Under the pieces are notes generated by a model, which was given only the letters and a program-made list of their open reading frames with translations, searched no databases and was not told the DNA's origin. Both the position numbers and the translations under genes were made by a program. From NCBI GenBank assembly GCA_012800795.1, contig JAAZIQ010000079.1:18158-82157 (forward strand): 64,000 nt of DNA, given 5' to 3'. Each line of letters starts with the position of its first letter. Within the stretch, counting starts at the first letter, position 1. The DNA is from Bacillota bacterium. Its GTDB lineage: Bacteria > Bacillota > Dethiobacteria > Dethiobacterales > Dethiobacteraceae. Below, in pieces: positions 1 through 8,363 of the stretch.

Positions 1-1
1 T

Positions 2-2101
2 GCCGTAGGCTGCCGTGTGCTTGTTCCTTTTGGTTCGCGTAAAGTAGAAGGTTTTTGTGTGCGTTTGCATAATCAAATGCCGGACACAAATACACAATTA
101 AAAACAATAATTAAAGTATTGGATGAACAAGCGGTTTTGACTCCTGAATTAATTGCACTATCTACCTGGGCTGCAGACTATTATCTCTGTAAGCAGGTTG
201 ATTTCCTAGCAGCAATGGTGCCGGCAAAGGGAAGAACCGGTGTAGGGCTGCGTGCTAAAAGAGTAAAAACGGCCTATATTACAGAGGAAGGCTTTGCGGC
301 TCAGCCTAAAGGTAAAAAGCAAGCATTGGCCTTAAAGCTGCTACGTCAGAATAAATCACTGACGCTCAGCAGGCTGGCGCAGGCAGGCGTCAGCTCTGCC
401 ACTGTACGTACGCTGGCGCAAAAAGGTTGGGTGAAGATTGCCAGAAGGCAAGTCCGCCGGGATCCTTTAGCTGACTTGGAAGTAAACAAGGAAGAGCCCA
501 TCGTTTTAACCGAGGCACAAAAAAAAGCATTGACCTGTATTAATAAAGATGTTTCACAAAAACCTTTTTTATTGTTCGGAGTAACGGGGAGCGGAAAAAC
601 AGAAATTTATTTACAGGCCATTGCCGAAAGACTGGAGCAGGGTGAAGCCAGTATTGTCCTGGTTCCTGAAATTGCTTTAACACCACAGATGACGGAGCGT
701 TTTGTCAGTCGTTTCGGGGATTTGGTAGCTGTTTTACACAGCCGTCTTTCGGCAGGAGAACGTTACGATGAATGGTGCCGTGTGGCAAATGGTGAGGCTC
801 TGGTTGTAATCGGTGCCCGTTCTGCAGTTTTTGCACCGGTACAAAAACTGGGTTTAATCATTTTAGATGAAGAACATGAATCTACTTATAAGCAGGAAGA
901 GCGGCCACATTATCATGCGCGGGAAATTGCTTTATGGCGGGCTAAATGGCATAAAGCCACTGTGATCTTAGGCAGTGCCACTCCATCCCTGGAATCCTAC
1001 CGGAACGCCCAGTGCGGGAATTATATTTTGCTGCAATTGCCTGAACGCATTGCTGATAGATCTTTGCCATCTGTAGAGATTGTTGATATGCGACAGGAGC
1101 TAAAAGATGGGCACAAAAGTATTTTTAGCCGGACGCTTATTGCTGCGCTGCAAGATACATTGCAAAAGAAACAACAGGCCATATTATTTCTTAACCGCCG
1201 GGGTTATGCTACTTTCGTTCTGTGCCGCGAATGCGGCCATGTCATGCGCTGTCCGGACTGCAATGTTTCTTTAAAATATCACCTGCCCAATAAAGAATTG
1301 TGCTGCCACTATTGCGATTTTACTGCTCCTTATCCCGATAGCTGTCCAAACTGTAGAGGGCGCTATATCAAGTATTTCGGTACCGGCACACAAAAAGTTG
1401 AAGCTGAATTATGTAAGCAATTTCCTGGAATACGTGTTATGCGACTTGATGCGGACACTGCCAGTAAAAAGGGGCAGTACCAGAAAGTACTTGGCAGTTT
1501 TAAGCGGCAGGAAGCTGATGTTTTGGTGGGAACACAAATGATTGCCAAAGGTCATGATTTCCCCAATGTTACCCTGGTGGGAGTAATTACAGCCGACACT
1601 GCTCTTAATTTACCTGATTTAAGGGCCGGCGAGAGGACTTTTCAACTGCTGACTCAAGTGGCAGGGCGTGCCGGCCGCGGTTCTTTGGCGGGTAGAGTGG
1701 TTGTGCAGACATATACACCGGAACATTATGCAATATTGGCGGCTAAAAATCATGATTTTGAGGTATTTTATGCGCAGGAGAGCAAATTGCGCCTTGAGTT
1801 GGACTATCCTCCCTTTAGTTTTCTCATCCGCTTATTAATAAGCGGCGAGAATGAGGGGCAAGTTATCAATGCTTGTTATTTTTTGGTTTCAGCTTTGGCA
1901 GATTCAGTCGATGTTTTGGGACCTTCCCCTTGCCCTATTGAAAAAGTCCGGGGACGCTACCGCTGGCACATTCTGGTTCGTGGTAAAGAATTAGATCTGA
2001 TTCGCAGGTCTGTTAAAGCGGTAGCGGCGGAATTTTCCCAAAGTGCATTCGCAGGGGGTGTACGTTTGACACTGGACGTGGAACCACAGAATTTATTATA
2101 A
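2..2101 (+). CDS. priA: primosomal protein N' (replication restart helicase PriA), 5' end cut by window
   Basis: PriA is the 3'-5' superfamily-2 helicase that loads the replisome at stalled forks. The frame is open from base 2 and reads AVGCRVLVPFGSR, the usual N-terminal DNA-binding start, so the GTG at 17 is internal and the true start lies outside the window. Counting from base 17, Walker A GVTGSGKTE is near residue 188 and the DEEH box near 284. Eight cysteines between about 403 and 446 (CRECG, CPDC, CCHYC, CPNC) form the two zinc sites, and QVAGRAGRG is motif VI. It heads the conserved priA-def-fmt order; def follows after 36 bases. Family assignment is secure; only the extreme N-terminus is missing. 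Confidence 0.97.
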   Translation, partial: AVGCRVLVPFGSRKVEGFCVRLHNQMPDTNTQLKTIIKVLDEQAVLTPELIALSTWAADYYLCKQVDFLAAMVPAKGRTGVGLRAKRVKTAYITEEGFAAQPKGKKQALALKLLRQNKSLTLSRLAQAGVSSATVRTLAQKGWVKIARRQVRRDPLADLEVNKEEPIVLTEAQKKALTCINKDVSQKPFLLFGVTGSGKTEIYLQAIAERLEQGEASIVLVPEIALTPQMTERFVSRFGDLVAVLHSRLSAGERYDEWCRVANGEALVVIGARSAVFAPVQKLGLIILDEEHESTYKQEERPHYHAREIALWRAKWHKATVILGSATPSLESYRNAQCGNYILLQLPERIADRSLPSVEIVDMRQELKDGHKSIFSRTLIAALQDTLQKKQQAILFLNRRGYATFVLCRECGHVMRCPDCNVSLKYHLPNKELCCHYCDFTAPYPDSCPNCRGRYIKYFGTGTQKVEAELCKQFPGIRVMRLDADTASKKGQYQKVLGSFKRQEADVLVGTQMIAKGHDFPNVTLVGVITADTALNLPDLRAGERTFQLLTQVAGRAGRGSLAGRVVVQTYTPEHYAILAAKNHDFEVFYAQESKLRLELDYPPFSFLIRLLISGENEGQVINACYFLVSALADSVDVLGPSPCPIEKVRGRYRWHILVRGKELDLIRRSVKAVAAEFSQSAFAGGVRLTLDVEPQNLL

Positions 2102-2137
2102 TATATATAAAGTAGTTATGACGAGAGGAAGATTGCC

Positions 2138-2605
2138 ATGGCTCTACGCCAGATCCGGAAAAATGGCGACCCGGTGTTACGTCAAAAAGCACACCCGGTT
2201 AAAAAAATAACGCCGCAAATAATTAAACTGCTTAATGATATGGCAGAAACCATGTATGATGCCAATGGTGTGGGCTTAGCAGCACCACAGATAGGTATTT
2301 CTAAAAGATTAATAGTAATCGATGTGGCTGATGAACATAATTTGCTGAAGTTAATTAACCCGGAAATTATTGCGTCTAGCGGTAAAGAAACAGCCATTGA
2401 AGGCTGTCTCAGTTTTCCCGGCATTGCCGGTGAAGTGGAGAGAGCAGAAGCGGTAACGGTACGAGCATTAATACCTGCAGGAGATACGATTGAACTAAAA
2501 GCCACCGGCTTATTGGCAAGAGCACTGCAACATGAGATAGACCATCTGGATGGTATTCTTTTTGTGGACAGAGTCAGCCGCTTTGTGGAAGTGGAAAAAA
2601 AGTAG
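2138..2605 (+). CDS. def: peptide deformylase
   Basis: Removes the N-formyl group from nascent proteins, undoing what Fmt (next gene) sets up. At 155 residues it is of normal length. All three metal-site motifs are present: [10 protein letters not shown] at 44-53, EGCLS at 88-92 with the metal-binding Cys90, and HEIDH at 132-136 with the two histidines and the catalytic Glu. The ATG is preceded by a purine-rich GAGAGGAAG ribosome site. It lies 18 bases before fmt, so the two are almost certainly co-transcribed. Confidence 0.98.
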   Translation: MALRQIRKNGDPVLRQKAHPVKKITPQIIKLLNDMAETMYDANGVGLAAPQIGISKRLIVIDVADEHNLLKLINPEIIASSGKETAIEGCLSFPGIAGEVERAEAVTVRALIPAGDTIELKATGLLARALQHEIDHLDGILFVDRVSRFVEVEKK

Positions 2606-2623
2606 TATATAGGGTGGATCTTT

Positions 2624-3556
2624 ATGGAAAAAACACGCCTTGTTTTTATGGGTACGCCAGAATTTGCAGTACCCTCTCTTCTTACTTTACATGAACAGTG
2701 TGACATTCTGGCGGTTGTTACTCAACCGGATAAACCGGCAGGACGTGGTAGAAAACTGACAGCACCGCCTGTAAAGCTGGCAGCACAGCAGCTGGGTCTT
2801 CACGTTAAACAACCACTGAATTTGCACCAAAAAGATTTTATAGCTTGGCTGCAGGCGCTGCATCCGGATTATATAATAACATGTGCCTATGGAAAAATAT
2901 TACCGCCCGTGATCTTAACCATTCCCCAAAAGGCTGCGCTTAATATTCATGCTTCATTACTGCCACGCCATCGGGGAGCGGCACCAATCCATCGAGCTAT
3001 CATGGCCGGCGATAAAGAAAGCGGGATCACCATTATGCTTATGGATGAAGGCATGGACACAGGCGATATCGTTTTGTGTCAAGCTATTCCCATTCACAGT
3101 AATGATACGGCCGGGACTTTACACGATAAACTGGCGGAACTGGGGGCAGACTTAATTGTGAAGGCCATAAAACAGATAAATGAAGGTACAGCACGATATC
3201 AAAAGCAAAAAGAATGTTTGGCAACTTATGCCGAACCGTTAAAGAGTGAAGATGAGAGAATTAATTGGTGCAACTCAACTGAATCGATTCATAATCAGGT
3301 ACGGGGTATGAATCCTTGGCCTGGTGCGTATACTGAATTAAACGGTATACGGTTAAAAGTCTGGGAAGGCCAGCCAAGTGAAGGCCAAGGCCGACCATGT
3401 GGCTCTGTTTTGGCAAAAAGCTCTGCAGGTTTAGTGGTTGCTACCGGCGATGGAGCATACTTAATTACAAAATTGCAGCCGCAGGGGAAAAAGATCATGT
3501 CTGCAGCTGCTTTCTTGCGCGGCCATCACATCTCATTAGGTACGGTGCTTGGTTAA
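2624..3556 (+). CDS. fmt: methionyl-tRNA formyltransferase
   Basis: Formylates Met-tRNAfMet with 10-formyl-tetrahydrofolate so that it can act as initiator. The protein has 310 residues, the family's usual length. The catalytic triad Asn107, His109 (in NIHASLLP) and Asp145 (in MDEGMDTGDI) is visible, as is the family signature SLLPRHRGAAPIHRAI. An N-terminal Rossmann-type domain is followed by the C-terminal OB-like tRNA-binding domain. It is second in the def-fmt pair. Confidence 0.98.
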   Translation: MEKTRLVFMGTPEFAVPSLLTLHEQCDILAVVTQPDKPAGRGRKLTAPPVKLAAQQLGLHVKQPLNLHQKDFIAWLQALHPDYIITCAYGKILPPVILTIPQKAALNIHASLLPRHRGAAPIHRAIMAGDKESGITIMLMDEGMDTGDIVLCQAIPIHSNDTAGTLHDKLAELGADLIVKAIKQINEGTARYQKQKECLATYAEPLKSEDERINWCNSTESIHNQVRGMNPWPGAYTELNGIRLKVWEGQPSEGQGRPCGSVLAKSSAGLVVATGDGAYLITKLQPQGKKIMSAAAFLRGHHISLGTVLG

Positions 3557-3584
3557 ATTAATCTAGTTAAGGAGATGTGTGGCA

Positions 3585-4337
3585 ATGATTAGAAAGCGTC
3601 TTTATCTTGGCTTATTGGCCGGTACCATGCTTTTTTTATCAGGAATGCTTGTCTATATTTGGCTGTCTTTTTTTCGGCAGGATACCGGAGCCCTACGCTA
3701 TCTTCTTTTTGTGATTGTAATGCTTATATTGGCAGGATTAACAATTGTGGTGATAGGCTTTTTAGGAATTATTTTTTCCTTGTTAGCAGAAAAAGATCTT
3801 GCTATTTTGCATAAACCGATGAACTATACTTTTTCCCTACTTTATCCCATTGTAATCTGGTTGGGTAAATTATTAAAAATTGCACAGGACAGAATTCAAT
3901 GCTCTTTTGTTGAAGTCAATAATCAATTGGTAAGGGCGCAGCGTAGTAAGATAAAACCTGAAAAACTGCTGGTACTCTTACCGCACTGTTTGCAAACAGC
4001 AGAATGTACAAAGCGCATTACTATTCGTACTGAAAATTGCGTACGTTGTGGAAATTGCCCTGTGGGCGGGATTCTAGATCTTTGTGATTATTATGGTGTT
4101 CATGTTAAAATTGCCACCGGAGGCACAATAGCAAGGGATGCAGTGAAAAAACTCAAACCACAAGCTATTGTGGCAGTAGCATGTGAAAGAGATCTAACCA
4201 GCGGTATTCTTGACTGCATTCCGCTACCTGTTTTGGGTGTGCCGAATACTAAACCCAATGGGCCTTGTTTTAATACACTGGTAAATCTGACAGATGTGGA
4301 GAAAGCCATTTTATTTTTTGTTGCCGAAGCTGTCTAG
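3585..4337 (+). CDS. DUF116 family membrane-anchored cysteine-rich protein
   Basis: Function unknown. About 250 residues: two hydrophobic N-terminal segments (roughly residues 8-28 and 38-66), then a soluble domain whose cysteines (PHCLQTAEC, NCVRCGNCPVGG, LCDYYG, VACERD) could bind a metal or Fe-S cluster. That ligand role is my inference from spacing. I recognise the family as DUF116, which often sits near fmt and rsmB in Clostridia. A GTG at 3579 is in frame, but it is only 4 bases from AAGGAG (3569-3574), so the ATG at 3585 is preferred. It is followed after 30 bases by the metallopeptidase gene. Confidence 0.85.
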   Translation: MIRKRLYLGLLAGTMLFLSGMLVYIWLSFFRQDTGALRYLLFVIVMLILAGLTIVVIGFLGIIFSLLAEKDLAILHKPMNYTFSLLYPIVIWLGKLLKIAQDRIQCSFVEVNNQLVRAQRSKIKPEKLLVLLPHCLQTAECTKRITIRTENCVRCGNCPVGGILDLCDYYGVHVKIATGGTIARDAVKKLKPQAIVAVACERDLTSGILDCIPLPVLGVPNTKPNGPCFNTLVNLTDVEKAILFFVAEAV

Positions 4338-4367
4338 TAGTAAAAATAATTTGGGGGAGGGAAAAAT

Positions 4368-5054
4368 ATGTGGTTTTATTATGACACAACTTGGATTATA
4401 GTCTTGCCGGCATTGTTGCTTACAGTGTGGGCACAAAGCCGTGTACAGTCAACATACCACCGTTATGCTCGTGTTTATGCCCGCTCCGGAATGACAGGTG
4501 CACAGGTAGCAAGACGCTTGCTGGACGAGGCAGGTTTGTATGATATTCCTGTACAGCAGACACCTGGCTATCTTACAGATCATTTTGATCCGAAAAGCCG
4601 TGTTATTCGCCTTTCGCCCGGCGTTTACCAGGGTTCTTCCCTGGCTGCCTTAGGCATAGCAGCCCACGAAACAGGTCATGCCCTTCAGCATGCTGAGGGT
4701 TATATTCCTTTGGCATTCCGAAATAACATTTTTCCTATCGCCCACATCGGTTCGCAGCTGGCCTTTCCGCTTTTTTTCATGGGCCTATTTTTCGGCTCGC
4801 TGCAGGGACTAATGACGGTAGGTATTTTTCTCTTTACATTCGCTGTGCTATTTCAACTGGTAACATTACCGGTAGAATTTAATGCTTCCAGCCGGGCAAT
4901 TGCACTGCTGTCTGAAAGCGGTTATTTGGCATCTAACGAAATACAGCCTACCAAGGAAGTATTAAATGCTGCGGCACTCACATATTTGGCCGCTGCTGCA
5001 GTATCCATCACACAGCTGATACGTTTGCTAATTTTACGTGACCGGAGAAGATAA
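4368..5054 (+). CDS. membrane zinc metallopeptidase, YugP-like
   Basis: A predicted integral-membrane neutral zinc peptidase (Zn_peptidase_2 / YugP family); substrate unknown. The 228 residues start with one hydrophobic segment (about 8-22). The HExxH zinc site is AAHETGHAL, with His100, Glu101 and His104. Hydrophobic helices follow at about 120-165 and near the C-terminus at 200-222. The ATG follows a strong GGGGGAGGG. The stop overlaps the ribosome-site region of rsmB, which implies coupling. Together with the DUF116 gene it is an insertion relative to the Bacillus fmt-rsmB order. Confidence 0.9.
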   Translation: MWFYYDTTWIIVLPALLLTVWAQSRVQSTYHRYARVYARSGMTGAQVARRLLDEAGLYDIPVQQTPGYLTDHFDPKSRVIRLSPGVYQGSSLAALGIAAHETGHALQHAEGYIPLAFRNNIFPIAHIGSQLAFPLFFMGLFFGSLQGLMTVGIFLFTFAVLFQLVTLPVEFNASSRAIALLSESGYLASNEIQPTKEVLNAAALTYLAAAAVSITQLIRLLILRDRRR

Positions 5055-5055
5055 G

Positions 5056-6417
5056 ATGACCAAAAAGAAAAAGATAAATGCTCGGGAAGCTAGCTTATAT
5101 GCACTGAAAAAAATAGCAGAAGAGGGCGCATACGCTAATTTAGCTTTAACAGAAGTGCTTTCTACTTATAAGATGGATTTTCGGGATAGGAAACTAGCCA
5201 CTGAAATTACCTATGGTGTTATTACCTATCAACTAACTTTAGACTGGCTTATTGAACAAATAACAGGTCGGCCGGCTGAAAAGCTGGATCGGCCTGTTTT
5301 GCATGCTTTACGCATTGGTTTTTACCAGCTTTTTTATTTGGATCGCATCCCGGCGCCAGCCATTGTTTACTCAACGGTTGAACTAATAAAAAGGGGAAAG
5401 AAAAGGGCTTTAGCACCCTTTGTTAACGGAGTGATGCGTGGTGCCATTCGGAAAAAGGATAGCATAGCTTGGCCTGATCCTCAAAGAAACCTTCTTGACT
5501 ATTTAGTACTCCGTTATTCGCATCCTGCCTGGTTGGTGAAACGCTGGCTGAAGCGGTTGGGAAGAACGGAAACAGAAAAATTACTGGCGGCAAATAATGT
5601 AATTCCTCCCACTTCGGTTCGAGTCAATACTTTGCGTATAGGGCGGACACAGCTTATAGACAGATTAAAAAAAGAGAAAATAACCGTTACGCCAAGCTCC
5701 ATTGTGCCTGATGGGCTCCTGGTGGAAAAGGGAGGAAAACTTACGGCTCTTCCTGCTTATCGTGACGGCTTGTTTCAGATCCAGGGTGAAAGTGCCATGC
5801 TGACGTCGCATATTTTGCAACCTAAGCCAGGAGCAAAAGTATTAGATGGATGTAGTGCTCCAGGAGGTAAAACAACCCATCTTGCTCAGCTAATGAAAAA
5901 TAAAGGTCAGATTATTGCACTTGATCTTTATGAACATCGCCTGGCATTGGTTGAAGCAGCCGCTCAAAGACTGGGGATAGAGATTATTGAAACAAAATGT
6001 GCTGATATAACTGAATTTTGTCGGCATAATCAAGAAGAATTCGATTATGTTTTACTGGATGTACCTTGTTCGGGCTTGGGGGTTATCAGACGCAAGCCGG
6101 ATATAAAATGGCGTCGGCAGGAAAATGATATTGAAACGCTTGCTCAAATGCAGAGACAGATAATTAATGCAGCCGCCATTGCCCTTAAGCCGGGAGGGAC
6201 GCTTGTTTATAGTACATGCACCAATGAGCCGGAAGAAACTGACTTACAGGTGGAAAAATTTTTAGCAGCACATCCTGAATTTGCAGCTATGGACTTTGCT
6301 TCAGCTCTGCCAACGCAATTGTCTGGTACAGTGGGAAAGAATGGTATCCAGCTCTTCCCGCATTTACACCATGTTGACGGCTTTTTTATCGCTAAACTGC
6401 AAAAAAAACATTCCTGA
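5056..6417 (+). CDS. rsmB: 16S rRNA (cytosine-967 C5) methyltransferase
   Basis: SAM-dependent methylation of C967 in 16S rRNA. An N-terminal NusB-like RNA-binding domain (about residues 10-135) precedes a Rossmann methyltransferase domain. The SAM loop is DGCSAPGGKTTHLA (about 264-277). The two conserved cysteines of this family are in DVPCSGLG (Cys338) and YSTCTNEPEE (Cys388, the nucleophile type). An in-frame GTG at 5038 lies inside the metallopeptidase gene; the ATG at 5056, one base after that gene's stop and behind GGAGAAG, is chosen. 453 residues. Confidence 0.96.
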   Translation: MTKKKKINAREASLYALKKIAEEGAYANLALTEVLSTYKMDFRDRKLATEITYGVITYQLTLDWLIEQITGRPAEKLDRPVLHALRIGFYQLFYLDRIPAPAIVYSTVELIKRGKKRALAPFVNGVMRGAIRKKDSIAWPDPQRNLLDYLVLRYSHPAWLVKRWLKRLGRTETEKLLAANNVIPPTSVRVNTLRIGRTQLIDRLKKEKITVTPSSIVPDGLLVEKGGKLTALPAYRDGLFQIQGESAMLTSHILQPKPGAKVLDGCSAPGGKTTHLAQLMKNKGQIIALDLYEHRLALVEAAAQRLGIEIIETKCADITEFCRHNQEEFDYVLLDVPCSGLGVIRRKPDIKWRRQENDIETLAQMQRQIINAAAIALKPGGTLVYSTCTNEPEETDLQVEKFLAAHPEFAAMDFASALPTQLSGTVGKNGIQLFPHLHHVDGFFIAKLQKKHS

Positions 6418-6449
6418 AAGCATTAAGCTGCGTTTAGCATCGGACTTTA

Positions 6450-6478
6450 TTGATTTTTTAAGCCTGTTTTGATATACT
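6450..6478 (+). promoter_or_regulatory. predicted sigma-A promoter for rlmN-stp-prkC
   Basis: TTGATT at 6450-6455, a 17-base spacer and TATACT at 6473-6478, with an extended -10 (TGA just before TATACT). It lies in the 123-base gap after rsmB and would start transcription about 55 bases before rlmN. This is sequence matching only. Confidence 0.6.
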
Positions 6479-6540
6479 TGCGCTAGCAAAACGAGAATAC
6501 ATATTTTTCAGATTAGTTTGCCCGATAAGGACGTGTAAGC

Positions 6541-7590
6541 GTGAAAATAAATCTGCTGGCTTTAACTCCTGCTGAAGTTGCAGCATTGGTGGAAAGATTG
6601 GGCGAGCCTGCCTATCGGGCCACGCAAATTCTGGATTGGCTCTGGCATAAAGGCGCGGTAAGTTTTGCCCAGATGTCAAACCTGCCGATGTCCTTAAGGC
6701 AGAAACTGGAGCAGCAGGCTGAGATTGGTTTTTTGGAAGTGCTGGCTAAACAGAAATCGGTAGATGGTACTGAAAAAATACTTTTTGCCCTTGCCGACGG
6801 ACAGACGGTAGAGACTGTTATTTTACCTTATGATATTGGAGAAAGCGCCTGCATATCTACACAAGTGGGCTGTCGCATGGGTTGTGCTTTTTGTGCCTCC
6901 GGTCAGCCGGGTTTTATTCGCAATTTAACCGCTGCTGAAATAATGGCGCAAGTTTTATATGTTCGTAATCTTTTACAGCGCAGAGGAAGAAAACTTAAAA
7001 ATATGGTTTTAATGGGAACGGGTGAGCCACTTGATAACTGGGACGCCACTATTGCCTTTTTAGAGGCAGTAAAAGATCCGCAAAGATTGGCTATGAGTTT
7101 GCGGCATATTACACTTTCCACCTGCGGCCTTGTTCCCAAAATTCTAGCCTTGGCGGAAAAGGGCTGGCCTTTAAATTTGGCGGTTTCATTACACGCTCCC
7201 AATAATAAAATCCGCAGCCGCTTAATGCCCATAAATAAAAAATATCCCTTGGAGAAATTACTGCCGGCTTGTGACCAATATGTTACAAAAACCGGCCGTA
7301 GAGTTACTTATGAATATATATTGCTAGCCGGAATCAATGACGAAATAAGGCATGCACATGAATTAGCACAGAAACTCTCCGGCAGAATATGCCACGTTAA
7401 TTTAATTCCTTTTAACGCTGTGCCGGGTCTGCAGTGGCAGCCTAGCCCGAAAGAAAAAGTAGTAGCTTTTTGCCATGTTTTAAAAAGCTATGGTATTAAC
7501 GCTACTATTCGCAGAAAAATGGGTGCCGACATAGCAGCGGCCTGTGGTCAGCTGAGGAATATCTGCAGGGATAGAATGAGGGGTGAATAG
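6541..7590 (+). CDS. rlmN: dual-specificity 23S rRNA A2503 / tRNA A37 C2-methyltransferase (radical SAM)
   Basis: Radical-SAM enzyme that methylates C2 of adenosine in 23S rRNA and tRNA. 349 residues, as usual. The radical-SAM cluster ligands are in GCRMGCAFCASG: Cys111, Cys115 and Cys118 (CxxxCxxC). The conserved C-terminal cysteine of the methyl-transfer cycle is in AAACGQLR. GTG start behind AAGGA. Its 3' end overlaps the region of the next gene's start, so rlmN, the phosphatase and the kinase form one operon, as in Bacillus. Confidence 0.97.
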   Translation: MKINLLALTPAEVAALVERLGEPAYRATQILDWLWHKGAVSFAQMSNLPMSLRQKLEQQAEIGFLEVLAKQKSVDGTEKILFALADGQTVETVILPYDIGESACISTQVGCRMGCAFCASGQPGFIRNLTAAEIMAQVLYVRNLLQRRGRKLKNMVLMGTGEPLDNWDATIAFLEAVKDPQRLAMSLRHITLSTCGLVPKILALAEKGWPLNLAVSLHAPNNKIRSRLMPINKKYPLEKLLPACDQYVTKTGRRVTYEYILLAGINDEIRHAHELAQKLSGRICHVNLIPFNAVPGLQWQPSPKEKVVAFCHVLKSYGINATIRRKMGADIAAACGQLRNICRDRMRGE

Positions 7591-7591
7591 G

Positions 7592-8335
7592 TTGCGGGCT
7601 GTAGGAATTACTCATCGAGGAAAAGTCCGGCCCAATAACGAAGATAGTTATTTAATTGACGGGGATGACAAGCTGGCCGTCTTTGCTGTGGCCGACGGCA
7701 TGGGGGGACATGCTGCCGGAGAGGTGGCCAGCTCAATGGCTTTAACAGCCGTGCAAAACTATTTGGCTCAAAAAAGGGCTGCGCTATTGTCAGCAGCTGC
7801 GGCCAAGCAAGATTTAACCCCATTATTGGAAGCTATGTTAGCCAATGCTAATGAAACTGTTCTTCGTGCCAGCCGGCAAAATAAAGGATATGCCGGTATG
7901 GGGACAACTCTGACCCTACTGATAGCGCTTGCGGGTCAGTGCTGGTTAGCCCATATTGGCGACAGCCGTGCATATTTGCTGCGAAATGGAGAGATGGTCC
8001 ATATTACCGAAGATCATACTCTGGCTTCACAACTGGTGAAGACCGGTCAAATCACTGAAGAAGAACGGGATGATCATCCACAGCGCAATGTTTTAATACG
8101 GGCGCTGGGTACAGATGAAACAGCAACTTTTGACTTATTCCCTTTAAATTTAATGCAGGATGATCTTATTTTACTTTGCAGTGATGGTTTATACGGCATG
8201 TTGAGTGATGAGGAAATAAAAAGTATTGTTGAACAGAGAAAAGAACCGACAATAATTTTGCAGGAGCTTGTAGCTGCAGCAAATGACAGGGGCGGTTGTG
8301 ATAATATTACCGTGGTTTTGGTTTATGATTTTTAG
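7592..8335 (+). CDS. prpC: PP2C-family serine/threonine protein phosphatase
   Basis: Metal-dependent phosphatase that reverses phosphorylation by the PASTA kinase encoded next. Aspartates and family motifs of the PP2C fold are all visible: NNEDS near the N-terminus, ADGMGGHAAGE, IGDSRAYLL, CSDGLYGML and the C-terminal DNITVVLV. About 247 residues, no membrane segment, so cytoplasmic. A GTG at 7583 is in frame, but the GAGGGG at 7578-7583 runs right into it; the TTG at 7592 has an 8-base spacing and is preferred. It lies 28 bases before the kinase gene. Confidence 0.93.
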   Translation: MRAVGITHRGKVRPNNEDSYLIDGDDKLAVFAVADGMGGHAAGEVASSMALTAVQNYLAQKRAALLSAAAAKQDLTPLLEAMLANANETVLRASRQNKGYAGMGTTLTLLIALAGQCWLAHIGDSRAYLLRNGEMVHITEDHTLASQLVKTGQITEEERDDHPQRNVLIRALGTDETATFDLFPLNLMQDDLILLCSDGLYGMLSDEEIKSIVEQRKEPTIILQELVAAANDRGGCDNITVVLVYDF

Positions 8336-8363
8336 CTCTTGTCGCCAGATTTGAGGTGAAGAG

